Shown here one piece after another: positions 41,600 through 51,371 of a stretch of 64,000 nt of DNA (positions within the stretch are counted from its first letter, which is position 1; each line of letters opens with the position of its first letter). The stretch comes from an uncultured Phascolarctobacterium sp. Lineage in GTDB: Bacteria; Bacillota; Negativicutes; Acidaminococcales; Acidaminococcaceae. Position numbers and translations under genes: made by a program. The notes beneath the pieces are model-generated. The model searched no databases. It had not been told where the DNA came from and saw nothing but the letters and a program-made list of their open reading frames with translations. The stretch covers positions 12,844-76,843 of the forward strand of contig UQWM01000010.1 in NCBI GenBank assembly GCA_900544795.1. The letters are read 5' to 3'.

Positions 41600-42607
41600 A
41601 TGATCAATGAAGCGATCAATAAATTAGCAGACAGACAAAATCTTACCGGCGCTGAAACAGTGGGCGCGTTTGGCGAGATCATGAGCGGCGAAGCCACTAA
41701 TGCCCAGATTGCGGCGTTTATTACGGCGATGCGGATGAAGGGCGAGACTATTGAAGAGATAACGGCCTGCGCTCAAGTCCTGCGCGAAAAATGCACACAT
41801 ATCGATCCAGGCAAGGATGTGCTGGATATTGTGGGGACGGGTGGCGATTGTGCCAATACCTTCAATATTTCGACTACCAGCGCTTTTGTAATAGCGGCGG
41901 CGGGTGTTCCGGTAGCCAAGCACGGCAATCGCAGCGTTTCCAGTAAAAGTGGCGCAGCGGATGTTTTGGAAGAGCTGGGAGTAAAGATCGATTTATCGGC
42001 TGAACGAAATAAACAGCTGTTACAGGAGATCGACCTGTGCTTTTTATTTGCGCAAGCCTACCACGCTTCAATGAGGTTTGCCGGTCCGGTGCGCAAAGAG
42101 CTGGGTATCCGTACAGTGTTTAATATCATCGGGCCGTTAGCCAATCCGGCGTTTGCCAGCCTGCAGCTGTTAGGCGTGTATAAAAAAGAACTGGTGGAGC
42201 CGTTGGCTAGGGTATTGGCTAACCTGGGGGTCAAGCGGGGGATCGTAGTTTATGGCAATGACGGTATTGACGAAGTGACGGTTTCGGCAGACAATACGGT
42301 AGCTGAAATAAATAACGGTAAGATAACTACCTATACTCTCGATCCGCAGGCTCTGGGGTTTGACCACTGCCAGAAAAGCGACCTGGTTGGCGGTGACGCC
42401 AAAGTAAACGCAGGTATAACTTACGCAGTTTTGAGCGGGGCAGAGCAGGGGCCGAAGCGTGACGCAGTAGTTTTGAATTCCGGGCTGAGCCTGTATCTGG
42501 GCGGCAAAGGAACTATAAAAGAATGTATAGAGCTGGCCAAGACCACTATTGATAGCGGTAAAGCGCTGCAAAAGCTGCAGCAGCTGATAGATTTGAGCAA
42601 TGCCTGA
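41600..42607 (+). CDS. trpD: Anthranilate phosphoribosyltransferase
   Basis: A 335-residue enzyme attaching phosphoribose to anthranilate. DIVGTGGDCANTFNISTTSA is the PRPP-binding loop; KHGNRSVSSKSGAADVLEELG and HHAS-like HASMRFAGPVRKELGIRTVFNIIGPLANP are family hallmarks. The start is ATG 41600, 8 bases after AAGGAG; a GTG three codons upstream lies inside that SD. Confidence 0.96.
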   Translation: MINEAINKLADRQNLTGAETVGAFGEIMSGEATNAQIAAFITAMRMKGETIEEITACAQVLREKCTHIDPGKDVLDIVGTGGDCANTFNISTTSAFVIAAAGVPVAKHGNRSVSSKSGAADVLEELGVKIDLSAERNKQLLQEIDLCFLFAQAYHASMRFAGPVRKELGIRTVFNIIGPLANPAFASLQLLGVYKKELVEPLARVLANLGVKRGIVVYGNDGIDEVTVSADNTVAEINNGKITTYTLDPQALGFDHCQKSDLVGGDAKVNAGITYAVLSGAEQGPKRDAVVLNSGLSLYLGGKGTIKECIELAKTTIDSGKALQKLQQLIDLSNA

Positions 42608-42613
42608 GGTGAA

Positions 42614-43399
42614 ATGATGATTTTAGATGAAATTGCAGTGGCGACACGCAGAAGGGTCGCCCAGCTGCGGAAAAGAAAAAGCTTGAACGATGTCAGAGCG
42701 GCAGCCGAAGCTTTGCCACAGTTAAATAGGGGTTTTAAGGAGCGTTTGGCAAGGCCGGGCATGAATTTTATTACCGAAGTTAAAAAAGCTTCACCGTCCA
42801 AAGGACTTATTGCCGAGGAGTTTGATTATCTGCGTATAGCCAGGGAATATGAGCAAGCTGGAGCAGCGGCGATATCTTGCTTAACTGAACCAAAGTTTTT
42901 TTTAGGCCGGGACGAATATTTACAGGAGATCAGCCAAGCTGTGCAAATACCTGTGCTGCGAAAGGATTTTACGGTCAGTGAGTACCAAATTTATGAAGCC
43001 AAGACCATTGGCGCCGACGCAGTGCTTTTGATATGCACGCTGCTGGAAACAGCAGAATTGAAGGAGTTTTTGGCAGTGGCTGCGAGCGTAGGCTTAGATA
43101 CTTTGGTGGAGGCCCACGATGAAGCGGAGGTAGAAGCAGCGCTTGCGGCAGGAGCGCAGATCATCGGCGTCAATAACCGTGATCTGAAGGATTTCAGTGT
43201 CGATCTGCAAAATAGCTTACGGCTGCGGCCGTTGGTGCCGCAGGATAAGCTTTTCGTTTCTGAAAGCGGGATCAAAACAGCGGCTGATATCACGGAGCTG
43301 AAAAAATGCGGTGTTAATGGTGTGCTGATCGGAGAAACACTGATGCGCAGTAAAAATATAACTTTGGAACTGCAACAGCTGGCAGGTGATGAAAGATGA
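42614..43399 (+). CDS. trpC: Indole-3-glycerol phosphate synthase
   Basis: A 261-residue TIM-barrel enzyme. FITEVKKASPSKGLIAEEFD, CLTEPKFFLGRDEYL, VLRKDFTVSEYQIYEA, GVNNRDLKDFSVD and VSESGIKTAADI carry the active-site residues. Two adjacent ATGs (42614, 42617) are possible; GAGGTGA spacing slightly favours 42617. The end overlaps trpF by ATGA. Confidence 0.97.
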   Translation: MMILDEIAVATRRRVAQLRKRKSLNDVRAAAEALPQLNRGFKERLARPGMNFITEVKKASPSKGLIAEEFDYLRIAREYEQAGAAAISCLTEPKFFLGRDEYLQEISQAVQIPVLRKDFTVSEYQIYEAKTIGADAVLLICTLLETAELKEFLAVAASVGLDTLVEAHDEAEVEAALAAGAQIIGVNNRDLKDFSVDLQNSLRLRPLVPQDKLFVSESGIKTAADITELKKCGVNGVLIGETLMRSKNITLELQQLAGDER

Positions 43400-44019
43400 C
43401 CAGGATCAAGATCTGCGGCTTACGGCGTAAAGAGGACATTGAGTTTGCCAATAGGCTGCTGCCGGAATACGCTGGCTTTGTTTTTGCAGACAGTACGCGG
43501 CAGGTGACAGGAGCGCAGGCCCAGCAGCTGCGGCTGCAGCTTGATCTGCGGATCAGTGCTGTAGGGGTTTTTGTACAGGAAGAGATAGATTTTATCAAAC
43601 AGTTGGCGGCAGCACGAATTATCGATATGGTGCAGCTACATGGAGACGAAAGCCCGGAGTATTGCCGGGAGGTACGGCGGCAGGTAAAGCTGCCTATAAT
43701 CAAGGTGCTGCGGGTACGTGACGCGGCAAGTCTGGCCGTTGCTGCTGACTATGATTGTGATTATCTGCTGCTTGATACTTATACAAAGACTGCTTATGGC
43801 GGCAGTGGGCAGCGGTTTTCAATAGAACTGCTGCGTGAGGCAAGTCTGCCGAAGCCTTACTTTATAGCCGGTGGGCTGAATGCGGAAAACGTACAGTCGG
43901 TTTTGGTGGCAGCGCCTTATGCCATAGATGTAAGCGGTGGCGTGGAGACCGAGGGAAGAAAAGATTTTGAAAAAATGCAGGCGTTTGTCGCCAATGTGAA
44001 AGGGAGCAAAGCAAAATGA
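43396..44019 (+). CDS. trpF: Phosphoribosylanthranilate isomerase
   Basis: A 207-residue TIM-barrel isomerase: [17 protein letters not shown] (catalytic Cys in KICG), [37 protein letters not shown] and [14 protein letters not shown]. It overlaps both neighbours by 4 bases, giving tight translational coupling in trpCFB. Confidence 0.96.
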   Translation: MTRIKICGLRRKEDIEFANRLLPEYAGFVFADSTRQVTGAQAQQLRLQLDLRISAVGVFVQEEIDFIKQLAAARIIDMVQLHGDESPEYCREVRRQVKLPIIKVLRVRDAASLAVAADYDCDYLLLDTYTKTAYGGSGQRFSIELLREASLPKPYFIAGGLNAENVQSVLVAAPYAIDVSGGVETEGRKDFEKMQAFVANVKGSKAK

Positions 44020-45200
44020 CTAAAGGAAGATTTGGCAGGCACGGTGGGCAATATATTCCGGAAACTTTGATGAATGCGGCGCTGGAACTGGAGCGTGCTT
44101 ATGAATATTATAAAAACGAGCCGCAGTTTGTGGCAGAATTGCAGGCACTTTACCATGACTATGCCAACAGACCATCGCTGTTATATTATGCTGAAAAAAT
44201 GACGCGCGAGCTGGGCGGCGCCAAAATATACCTGAAACGTGAGGATTTGAACCATACAGGGTCACATAAAATCAATAATGTGCTGGGGCAGGTGCTGCTG
44301 GCAAAAAAAATGGGCAAAAAGCGTGTCATTGCCGAGACAGGTGCCGGTCAGCACGGTGTTGCGACGGCTACGGCAGCAGCGCTGATGGATATGGAATGTG
44401 TTGTTTATATGGGTAAGGAAGATACGGAGCGTCAGGCGCTGAATGTTTTTAGGATGGAGCTTTTGGGGGCGAAGGTTGTGTCGGTGGAAACAGGCACTAT
44501 GACCTTGAAGGATGCCGTTAATGAAGCGCTGCGTTCGTGGACGGCCAATGTCAACGACACCTATTATGTGCTGGGCAGCGTTATGGGCCCGCATCCGTAT
44601 CCTGAAATGGTACGCGATTTTCAAAGAGTTATTGGCAAGGAAGTAAAACAGCAGATGCTGGAGAAAGAGGGCAGGCTGCCGGATATGGTGATGGCCTGCG
44701 TGGGCGGCGGGTCTAATGCTATGGGGCTTTTTTACGACTTTATACCTGAAACAGAGGTGCAGTTGGTCGGGATCGAAGCGGCGGGCCGCGGGATCGATAC
44801 GGAAGAGACTGCGGCAACTATCAACAGGGGCAGTTTAGGAATTTTTCATGGCATGAAGTCATATTTTATGCAGGACGAATACGGCCAGATAGCGCCGGTG
44901 TATTCGATTTCCGCAGGGTTGGATTATCCGGGTATCGGTCCTGAACACGCACATCTGCATGATACAGGGCGGGCTCAATATGTGGCTATTACTGACGACG
45001 AGGCTGTGCAGGCCTTCAGTTATCTGTCGAAGACTGAGGGCATCATTCCCGCTATTGAAAGCGCGCACGCTTTGGCTTATGCGATGAAGGTAGCGCCGCA
45101 AATGGATAAGGAGAAGATTATCGTCGTTAATTTGTCGGGACGCGGCGACAAGGACGTAGCGGCTATTGCCAGATATATGGGGGTTGATTTACATGAGTAA
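44016..45200 (+). CDS. trpB: Tryptophan synthase beta subunit
   Basis: A 394-residue PLP enzyme. [16 protein letters not shown] at the N-terminus, Schiff-base Lys in [43 protein letters not shown] for the phosphate, and NLSGRGDKD. It joins indole from TrpA with serine. Its last codons overlap the start of trpA. Confidence 0.98.
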   Translation: MTKGRFGRHGGQYIPETLMNAALELERAYEYYKNEPQFVAELQALYHDYANRPSLLYYAEKMTRELGGAKIYLKREDLNHTGSHKINNVLGQVLLAKKMGKKRVIAETGAGQHGVATATAAALMDMECVVYMGKEDTERQALNVFRMELLGAKVVSVETGTMTLKDAVNEALRSWTANVNDTYYVLGSVMGPHPYPEMVRDFQRVIGKEVKQQMLEKEGRLPDMVMACVGGGSNAMGLFYDFIPETEVQLVGIEAAGRGIDTEETAATINRGSLGIFHGMKSYFMQDEYGQIAPVYSISAGLDYPGIGPEHAHLHDTGRAQYVAITDDEAVQAFSYLSKTEGIIPAIESAHALAYAMKVAPQMDKEKIIVVNLSGRGDKDVAAIARYMGVDLHE

Positions 45201-45975
45201 GATAGCACAGGCTTTTAAAAATAAAAAGAAATGCTTTATTCCTTTCGTTACTGCCGGTGACCCTGACCTGGCGGTGACCAAGGAGTTGATTTTGGCGATG
45301 GCGGCTGCCGGAGCGGATATTATCGAAATAGGGATCCCTTTTTCGGACCCGGTGGCAGAAGGCGAGGTCATCCAACGGGCCAATGTAAGGGCGTTAGGAG
45401 CAGGGACGACTACCGATAAAATATTTGCGATGCTGGCAGAGGTGCGGCTGGTGACGCAAGTGCCGCTGGTGTTTTTGACCTATGTCAATCCGATATTTAT
45501 GTACGGGGCCGAGAAATTTATGCAGAAATGCCAACAAACCGGTGTCGACGGCGTCATCGTCCCTGACCTTCCTTACGAAGAAAAAACAGAACTGCTGGAT
45601 TGCTGCTGGGCTTATGGCATCGATCTTATATCGTTGATTGCGCCGACGTCTGCCGACAGGATCCAGATGATCGCCAAAGAGGCAATGGGTTATATTTATG
45701 TGGTTTCGTCGTTGGGCGTTACAGGTGTGCGCAGCAATATAACGACGGATATCGGCGCTATTGTTGCTACTATTCGCGATGTGACGGATATACCGGTAGC
45801 GGTAGGGTTTGGCATAGCGACGCCGGAGCAGGCGGAACAGATGGCCGGGCTAAGCGACGGCGCTATTGTCGGCAGCGCCATCGTAAAAATAGTAGAGCAG
45901 TATGGTAAAGCTGCTGCGGGTCCTGTGACAGAATATGTTGAAAAAATAATCGTTGCGGTACGAAGTGCAAAATAG
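45193..45975 (+). CDS. trpA: Tryptophan synthase alpha subunit
   Basis: A 260-residue TIM barrel releasing indole from indole-3-glycerol phosphate. [12 protein letters not shown] and [19 protein letters not shown] hold the catalytic Glu; [14 protein letters not shown] holds the catalytic Asp; [15 protein letters not shown] binds phosphate. At 'SDPVAEG' most homologues have 'SDPxADG', a conservative change. The start is ATG 45193, overlapping trpB by 8 bases. Confidence 0.97.
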   Translation: MSKIAQAFKNKKKCFIPFVTAGDPDLAVTKELILAMAAAGADIIEIGIPFSDPVAEGEVIQRANVRALGAGTTTDKIFAMLAEVRLVTQVPLVFLTYVNPIFMYGAEKFMQKCQQTGVDGVIVPDLPYEEKTELLDCCWAYGIDLISLIAPTSADRIQMIAKEAMGYIYVVSSLGVTGVRSNITTDIGAIVATIRDVTDIPVAVGFGIATPEQAEQMAGLSDGAIVGSAIVKIVEQYGKAAAGPVTEYVEKIIVAVRSAK

Positions 45976-45987
45976 CAGGAAATATTA

Positions 45988-46015
45988 AAACCCGTCTGCG
46001 GTAGCAGGCGGGTTT
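45988..46015 (+). terminator. Terminator after the trp operon
   Basis: AAACCCGTCTGC-GGTA-GCAGGCGGGTTT with one G-T pair. The following TATAAT (46020-46025) is probably the -10 for pepT. A further small hairpin (CTGCAGC / GCTGCAG, 46031-46050) lies in the pepT leader. Confidence 0.8.
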
Positions 46016-46067
46016 ATGTTATAATAAATGCTGCAGCGGCTTTGCTGCAGAAGTGGAGATGAAATAG

Positions 46068-47303
46068 ATGCAGACACGTTTATTAGAACGCTTTTTGCGT
46101 TATGTGGCGGTACCCAGCCAAAGTGACCCGCAGCAGACTAGCGTACCCACTACAATGGGGCAGCGGCAGCTGGCAGAATTATTGCAGGAGGATCTGAGCA
46201 AGCTGGGACTGATAGATTTGGAAATAAGTGAATTTTCGGTGCTGACAGGTAGGCTTCCTGCTAACATAGCTAAGGATATACCTGCCGTGGGCTTTGTGGC
46301 CCATCTTGATACTGTGAATGTGAATTTGTCACCAGTAGTAAAACCGAAGCTGGTGCGAGATTATGACGGCAACGATATATGCTTGAACGGTGAACAGGGA
46401 ATATATTTGAGAGTGTCCGAACATCCTGAACTATTAAAATATAAAGGTCAGGATATTGTTTTTAGTGACGGCACCAGTGTTTTGGGCGCAGATAATAAAG
46501 CGGCGATAGCCAACTTGCTGGTAGCATTAGAGATTTTGACTACCGATAAAGAGAGGGAACATGGAGATATCTATGTGGCGTTCGTGCCTGATGAAGAATG
46601 TGGGCTGCGGGGCGCGAAAAAAATGGATTTCAGCAAATTTCCGGTAGCTTTTGCTTACACTATCGACTGCTGTGAATTGGGTGAGATTGTTTATGAAACC
46701 TTCAACGCTGGCAACGCGGTGATCAAAATCAAAGGCGTCAGTGCGCATCCTATGTCGGCCAAGGGCGTTATGGTCAATCCCATTTTAGCGGCTATGGATT
46801 TTGCCGATTTGTTTGATCGCAGCCAAACGCCTGAATGTACCGAGGGGCAGGAAGGTTACATCTGGGTCAAGGGCATCCAGGGCAACCAAAGCGAGGCGAC
46901 GGTAAATCTAGATATTCGCGACCATGATAAAGAGAAGTATGAAGAGCGCAAACAGACTATTTTGACTAATGTGGAGAAAATAAAGGCTTTGTATCCCAGA
47001 GCTTCTTTTAGCTGCGAGATCAACGATACCTATGGCAATATTGCCGACGCTGTAACTGGCGACAACCGTAAGTGTATCGACTATATTTATACGGCCATGG
47101 CCGAGCTTGGCATCGAGCCTAAAACAATCGCCATGCGCGGCGGTACTGATGGTTCCTATATTTCTACGCAGGGCATTTTAACGCCTAATTATTTTACCGG
47201 CGGGCATAACTTCCATTCCAATTGTGAATTCCTGCCGCTGCCGGCTTTAGAAAAATCATGCCAGATGACCTTGAAGTTGATTGAATTGATCGCTAAAGGA
47301 TAA
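46068..47303 (+). CDS. pepT: Peptidase T (tripeptidase)
   Basis: A 411-residue M20-family zinc aminopeptidase releasing the N-terminal residue from tripeptides in the cytosol. VGFVAHLDTVN (metal His/Asp), DGTSVLGADNKAAIANL (bridging Asp) and VAFVPDEECGLRGAKK (Glu base and ligand) are intact, and MRGGTDGSYIS and GGHNFHSNCEF complete the site. It is monocistronic with GGAGATG upstream. Confidence 0.96.
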   Translation: MQTRLLERFLRYVAVPSQSDPQQTSVPTTMGQRQLAELLQEDLSKLGLIDLEISEFSVLTGRLPANIAKDIPAVGFVAHLDTVNVNLSPVVKPKLVRDYDGNDICLNGEQGIYLRVSEHPELLKYKGQDIVFSDGTSVLGADNKAAIANLLVALEILTTDKEREHGDIYVAFVPDEECGLRGAKKMDFSKFPVAFAYTIDCCELGEIVYETFNAGNAVIKIKGVSAHPMSAKGVMVNPILAAMDFADLFDRSQTPECTEGQEGYIWVKGIQGNQSEATVNLDIRDHDKEKYEERKQTILTNVEKIKALYPRASFSCEINDTYGNIADAVTGDNRKCIDYIYTAMAELGIEPKTIAMRGGTDGSYISTQGILTPNYFTGGHNFHSNCEFLPLPALEKSCQMTLKLIELIAKG

Positions 47304-47432
47304 AGATACAGGCAGCAGCCTCCTTCCTTGTTAGTTGAGGGGGAGGCATTTTGCTTTTCACAAAGAAATAACCAACTGCAGTTGGGAATATGTTATAATT
47401 TGTATGATAAAGTAATGGTTTGGGGGGGCAAT

Positions 47433-48131
47433 ATGAATATTGGCGCACGATTAGAAGCAATTGGAAAATTGGTGCCTCAGGGCGTAAGTATAGCAGATAT
47501 TGGGACAGACCATGCATATCTGCCAGCCTGGTTGGCAGAGCGTGACGTGATAACTAAAGCTGTTGCAGGCGATATAGTCGCAGGTCCCTGTGCCGCTGCC
47601 CGCAGTACAGTAGCAATGTACGGACTGGGTAATAAAATAGAGGTGCGAATGGGTAATGGCCTGGCCATTGTGGAGCCGGGTGAGGTAGATGTGATAATAA
47701 TCGCCGGTATGGGTGCCGGAACGATGATAGAGATACTGGAGGCGGAACCGGAAACTGCACGCCGGGCACGGCAGTTGATTTTACAGCCAATGGCAGGTGC
47801 TCCGGGGCTCAGGCGTTGGGCGCATACTAACGGCTGGCGTCTTGCGGATGAAGTATTGGTAGAAGAAGGTAAGCATCTTTACGAAATCATGGTTTTGGAG
47901 CGCGGTGAAGAAACTGAGGCTGTTGACGTCGCCTATGAGGTGGGGCCGCTTTTGCTTAAGCAGCGCCATCCGTTATTGCCAAAGCAGCTGAATAAATTAT
48001 GCGGGCATTACAGGCAGCTGCTGGCGAATATGCAGCGCAGCGCCGAGGCCAGACAGAGCGAAAAATATAAAAGTACAGAAAAATTACTGCAGGAACTGGA
48101 GGGGTTAGACGATGGAGGCCACGGTAAATGA
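47433..48131 (+). CDS. trmK: tRNA (adenine22-N1)-methyltransferase TrmK
   Basis: A 232-residue SAM methyltransferase. MNIGARLEAIGKLVPQGVSIADIGTDHAYLP carries the DIGTDHAYLP SAM motif of TrmK; DVIIIAGMGAGTMIEIL and LILQPMAGAPGLRRW follow, and the C-terminal coiled coil is present. ATG 47433 matches the family start and follows GGGGGG; earlier in-frame starts have no conserved sequence. It overlaps nif3 by 20 bases, the usual trmK-nif3 pairing. Confidence 0.93.
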   Translation: MNIGARLEAIGKLVPQGVSIADIGTDHAYLPAWLAERDVITKAVAGDIVAGPCAAARSTVAMYGLGNKIEVRMGNGLAIVEPGEVDVIIIAGMGAGTMIEILEAEPETARRARQLILQPMAGAPGLRRWAHTNGWRLADEVLVEEGKHLYEIMVLERGEETEAVDVAYEVGPLLLKQRHPLLPKQLNKLCGHYRQLLANMQRSAEARQSEKYKSTEKLLQELEGLDDGGHGK

Positions 48132-48906
48132 TATTGCTAAAATAATGGACGGCATAGCGCCGCCAAATCTGGCAGAATCCTGGGACAATGTAGGACTTCT
48201 GGTTGGCCGCGGCACTACGGCGGTAAAAAAGATGATGATTGCGTTAGATGTTTCTCCCGAAGTGGTAGCACAGGCTCTGGAACAAAATGTCCAGATGATC
48301 GTTACGCACCATCCGGTAATTTTTACTCCTGTGAAGAAAATGACGGACAGCATCTGGCAGCATAAGTTGCTTTTGGATTGTGCCGAAAATAAAATCGCCG
48401 TTTATAGCGCGCATACCAGCCTAGACAGTGCTTTGGGCGGTGTTAACGATGTTTTGGCCGAGAAACTGGGGCTGCGGCAGACAGAGGTTTTGTTGCCATC
48501 CGCCGGCGGTGAAGCCGGCCTGGGGCGTATTGGGATATTGCCGGTAGCGTTGACGCTGGCCGAATTTGCCGAAAAAATCAAGGCGGTTTTAAAACTTGAA
48601 CGTGTCGCAGTTGGCGATGCTGGCAGCATAGTTGAGAAGGTGGCTTTATGCGGCGGTGCTGGCGCCGACTTTATCGACGAAGCATTAGCAGCCGGTGCTG
48701 ATACCTTTGTAACCGGTGATGTTAAGTATCATGCTGCGCAGCAGGCTGTGTTTAGCGGTATGAATATTATTGACGCCACACATCAGGGCACCGAGCTGCC
48801 GGTAATAAATATGCTGGCGGACAGGATCGCGCTGAGGTTAAGCGCGGGAGGGTTTAGAACTCAGGTTTTAGTAGCCAAAGAAAGAAAAATTTTGCAATAC
48901 CTGTAG
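48112..48906 (+). CDS. Nif3-like dinuclear metal-centre protein
   Basis: A 264-residue NIF3/YbgI family member (often labelled GTP cyclohydrolase 1 type 2-like, with weak support). NLAESWDNVGLLVGR, VTHHPVIFTPVKK, VYSAHTSLDSALGGVND, CGGAGADFIDEA, VTGDVKYHAA and DATHQGTE supply the metal-binding His, Asp and Glu residues. It lacks the PII-like insertion found in longer homologues. Function is not established; the link to TrmK is conserved. Confidence 0.93.
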   Translation: MEATVNDIAKIMDGIAPPNLAESWDNVGLLVGRGTTAVKKMMIALDVSPEVVAQALEQNVQMIVTHHPVIFTPVKKMTDSIWQHKLLLDCAENKIAVYSAHTSLDSALGGVNDVLAEKLGLRQTEVLLPSAGGEAGLGRIGILPVALTLAEFAEKIKAVLKLERVAVGDAGSIVEKVALCGGAGADFIDEALAAGADTFVTGDVKYHAAQQAVFSGMNIIDATHQGTELPVINMLADRIALRLSAGGFRTQVLVAKERKILQYL

Positions 48907-48937
48907 ACGGTATGGCTTTTAAAGGATGGTGGGTAAG

Positions 48938-49861
48938 ATGATCAGCGATTTTAAGGCAGGCACTAAGGTCTGCCAGGCCGTATTGCTGCGGGTGCAAAAA
49001 ATAGGCAACTCTTCTAACGGCGGGGTATTTGCTCGTGGCCTGCTGGAGGATAACAGTGGTAAAATGCCGTTTATTGTTTTTGAAGCAGGCTTCGTAGATA
49101 AAATGCGGTTAATGGAAGGGCCTAAAGTAATGATGGTCGGCGGTATGGTCGATATCAATAAATTTTCTAACGATATGACGCTGCAGCTTGTTTTGCAGCG
49201 GATGGAAGAGATTATGCCCGAGGACGATATCACTCATTTGTTGCCTCAGGGTGATTTTGACCATGAAGAGTACAAGGATAAGCTGCAGAAACTGATCAAA
49301 GGTGTGATGACGCCGGGTATCAGGCTGATTTTAGAAAATATTTTCAGCGGCGCTTTATATGATAAGTTCTTGATCAATCCAGCGGGGATGCGCCTGCACC
49401 ATGCCTATATCGGTGGGTTGCTGCAGCATTCTGTTGATGTTGCCGGGATCGCGCAGTCTTTGGGTGAACGTATTGGCGGCGTCGATAAAGACCTGATAGT
49501 TGCCGGTGCGCTGCTGCATGATGTGGGTAAGCTTAGGGAGATTTCTTCGGATATAGGATTTCCTTATACGATGGAAGGACGCCTGCTGGGACATGTGGCT
49601 ATGTCCGCAGTAATGGTACAGGAAGCGTCGGCCAAGGTAAAAGTTACGGGGCCCAAGCTTCAGCAATTACTGCATATTATCCTGTCACATCATGGCGAGC
49701 AGGAAAAAGGTTCTCCGGTCGCTTGTGCTACCAAAGAAAGTTTTATAGTTCATTATGCTGATGAGATCGATGCCATCATGAACCAGTTCGGAAAAAATGA
49801 AGGCAAGAATCCATGGGAATATAATAAGATGCTGCAAAGGTTTTTATTGCACGAAACTTGA
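48938..49861 (+). CDS. yhaM: YhaM-type 3'-5' exoribonuclease (OB + HD domains)
   Basis: A 307-residue protein: N-terminal OB/tRNA_anti domain (about residues 1-90, with RGLLEDNSGKMPFIVFEAG) and an HD domain with HHAYIGGLLQHSVDV, ALLHDVGKL (HD pair) and ILSHHGEQEKGSPV. YhaM-like enzymes degrade RNA and single-stranded DNA from the 3' end. ATG 48938 is preferred to ATG 48926, which would abut its SD. It precedes the RNase P RNA gene. Confidence 0.92.
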   Translation: MISDFKAGTKVCQAVLLRVQKIGNSSNGGVFARGLLEDNSGKMPFIVFEAGFVDKMRLMEGPKVMMVGGMVDINKFSNDMTLQLVLQRMEEIMPEDDITHLLPQGDFDHEEYKDKLQKLIKGVMTPGIRLILENIFSGALYDKFLINPAGMRLHHAYIGGLLQHSVDVAGIAQSLGERIGGVDKDLIVAGALLHDVGKLREISSDIGFPYTMEGRLLGHVAMSAVMVQEASAKVKVTGPKLQQLLHIILSHHGEQEKGSPVACATKESFIVHYADEIDAIMNQFGKNEGKNPWEYNKMLQRFLLHET

Positions 49862-49894
49862 CTTAATGTCAGCTGTATGTTAAATTAACAGACG

Positions 49895-50247
49895 ATATGA
49901 GTGCAAAAGATGATCGCGGTGACGCTTGCGTCAACGAGGAAAGTCCGAGCTCCACAGGGCAGAATGCCGGATAACGTCCGGCGAGGGTGACCTCAGGGAT
50001 AGTGCCACAGAAATGTGTACCGCCTGCTATGCAGGTAAGGGTGGAACGGTGCGGTAAGAGCGCACCAGCGGTCGGGTAACCGGCCGGCTAGGTAAACCCC
50101 ATTCGGAGCAAGACCAAATAGGGGAGGGATGAAGCGGCCCGCTGAGCCTTCCGGGTTGTGTCGCTGGAGCCTGTGAGTGATTACAGGCCTAGATAAATGA
50201 TCATCACCGCTTTGCGGAACAGAACTCGGCTTATTGAGCACTCGTAT
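49895..50247 (+). ncRNA. rnpB: RNase P RNA, type A
   Basis: The catalytic RNA that matures tRNA 5' ends. The P1 stem is formed by ATATGAGTGC (49895-49904) and GCACTCGTAT (50238-50247). Universally conserved stretches are present: GAGGAAAGTCCGAGCTC near 49936, GGTAAACCCC plus GGAGCAAGACCAAATAGGG around 50090-50125 (type A architecture), and ACAGAACTCGGCTTAT near the 3' end (P4 partner). Exact ends are approximate. The RNA is followed by a terminator. Confidence 0.96.
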
Positions 50248-50260
50248 TCATTTAGAAAGT

Positions 50261-50286
50261 AAGCTGCCTTTCAGGGCAGCTTTTCT
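50261..50286 (+). terminator. Terminator after rnpB
   Basis: AAGCTGCC (50261-50268) / GGCAGCTT (50275-50282) followed by TTCTTTTTT. Confidence 0.85.
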
Positions 50287-50376
50287 TTTTTCCAAAAGTT
50301 CACATAATCAGTTCATTTTAATTTCAAAATGGTGATATAATATAAAAGTATTCTAAATTGACGGTGAGGTAAATTC

Positions 50377-51306
50377 ATGAAACATATTTCTTTTGTGGTG
50401 CCTGTTTTTAATGAAGAGGCTAACCTTAGGGAATTTCACCAACGGCTGACTCAGGTGATGTCGGCACTGCCATACGAATACGATCTTACTTTTGTTGACG
50501 ATGGTTCTAAAGACAGCAGTGCGTTGATTTTAGCAGAGATTGCGCAGAAGGACGATCGGGTGCAGGCGTACCTGCTCTCGCGTAATTATGGCCATCAGCT
50601 GGCTCTGACTTGTGGTTTGGATCATGCTGACGGTGATGCTGTTATTACAATGGATGGAGATCTCCAGCATCCGCCGGAGCTTTTGCCGGAACTGATACGG
50701 CATTGGGAAAGCGGCAGTGAGATTGTCCAGACAGTACGTTTGAGCACGGAAAATGTTTCATTGATGAAACGCTTTTCGTCGGCAGTTTATTATAAGCTCA
50801 TCAATATCATGTCTAAGGTGGAAATAACTCCAGGCGGCAGTGATTTCCGTTTGATGGACCGTAAGGCTGTTGAAGCCTTCAGGTTGTATCGTGAACGGGC
50901 GCGCTTTATCAGAGGACTGATCAATACGTTAGGGTTTAAGGTCGCAAGAGTTGAATTTGTGGCACCACCGCGTTTTGCAGGTTCTTCAAAATACAGTCTG
51001 CGTAAAATGCTGCATTTTGCTTTGGACGGCATTACTTCTTTTTCCAATCTGCCTTTACGCTGGGCCTTTTACTGTGGCCTTTTCTGCGGTTTATGCAGTT
51101 TGGCAGTACTGGGTCATGTTTTCTATGTTAAATATGTTATTGACGATGCTGTACCAGGTTGGGCGACGATGACTGCCAGTGTTTTGTTTTTAGGCGGCAT
51201 CCAGTTAGTGGGCATTGGTATTTTAGGAGAGTATATCGGTCGAGTTTTTGAGGAAGTTAAGCAAAGGCCGCTGTATCTTATAGGACGCCATCTCGGTAAA
51301 AAGTAA
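50377..51306 (+). CDS. Membrane-linked family 2 glycosyltransferase (GtrB/ArnC/DPM1-like)
   Basis: A 309-residue enzyme. The GT2 domain (residues 1 to about 220) contains VPVFNEEANL, FVDDGSKDSS and MDGDLQHPP (metal-binding DxD-like site), and two C-terminal membrane segments (about 228-252 and 265-285) tether it. Such enzymes charge polyprenyl phosphate with a sugar for envelope glycan modification. The acceptor and sugar are unknown. ATG 50377 follows GGTGAGG; TATAAT lies near 50336. Confidence 0.92.
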   Translation: MKHISFVVPVFNEEANLREFHQRLTQVMSALPYEYDLTFVDDGSKDSSALILAEIAQKDDRVQAYLLSRNYGHQLALTCGLDHADGDAVITMDGDLQHPPELLPELIRHWESGSEIVQTVRLSTENVSLMKRFSSAVYYKLINIMSKVEITPGGSDFRLMDRKAVEAFRLYRERARFIRGLINTLGFKVARVEFVAPPRFAGSSKYSLRKMLHFALDGITSFSNLPLRWAFYCGLFCGLCSLAVLGHVFYVKYVIDDAVPGWATMTASVLFLGGIQLVGIGILGEYIGRVFEEVKQRPLYLIGRHLGKK

Positions 51307-51371
51307 GATAATTTTACAATATTGTAAGTTTGTGTTATAATTATTTACAGTTTAGAAAGGATGTGCGGTGC

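Noticed and set aside
49993..50241. 82-codon minus-strand frame inside the RNase P RNA
   Set aside because: The segment is structural RNA with conserved rnpB elements on the plus strand.
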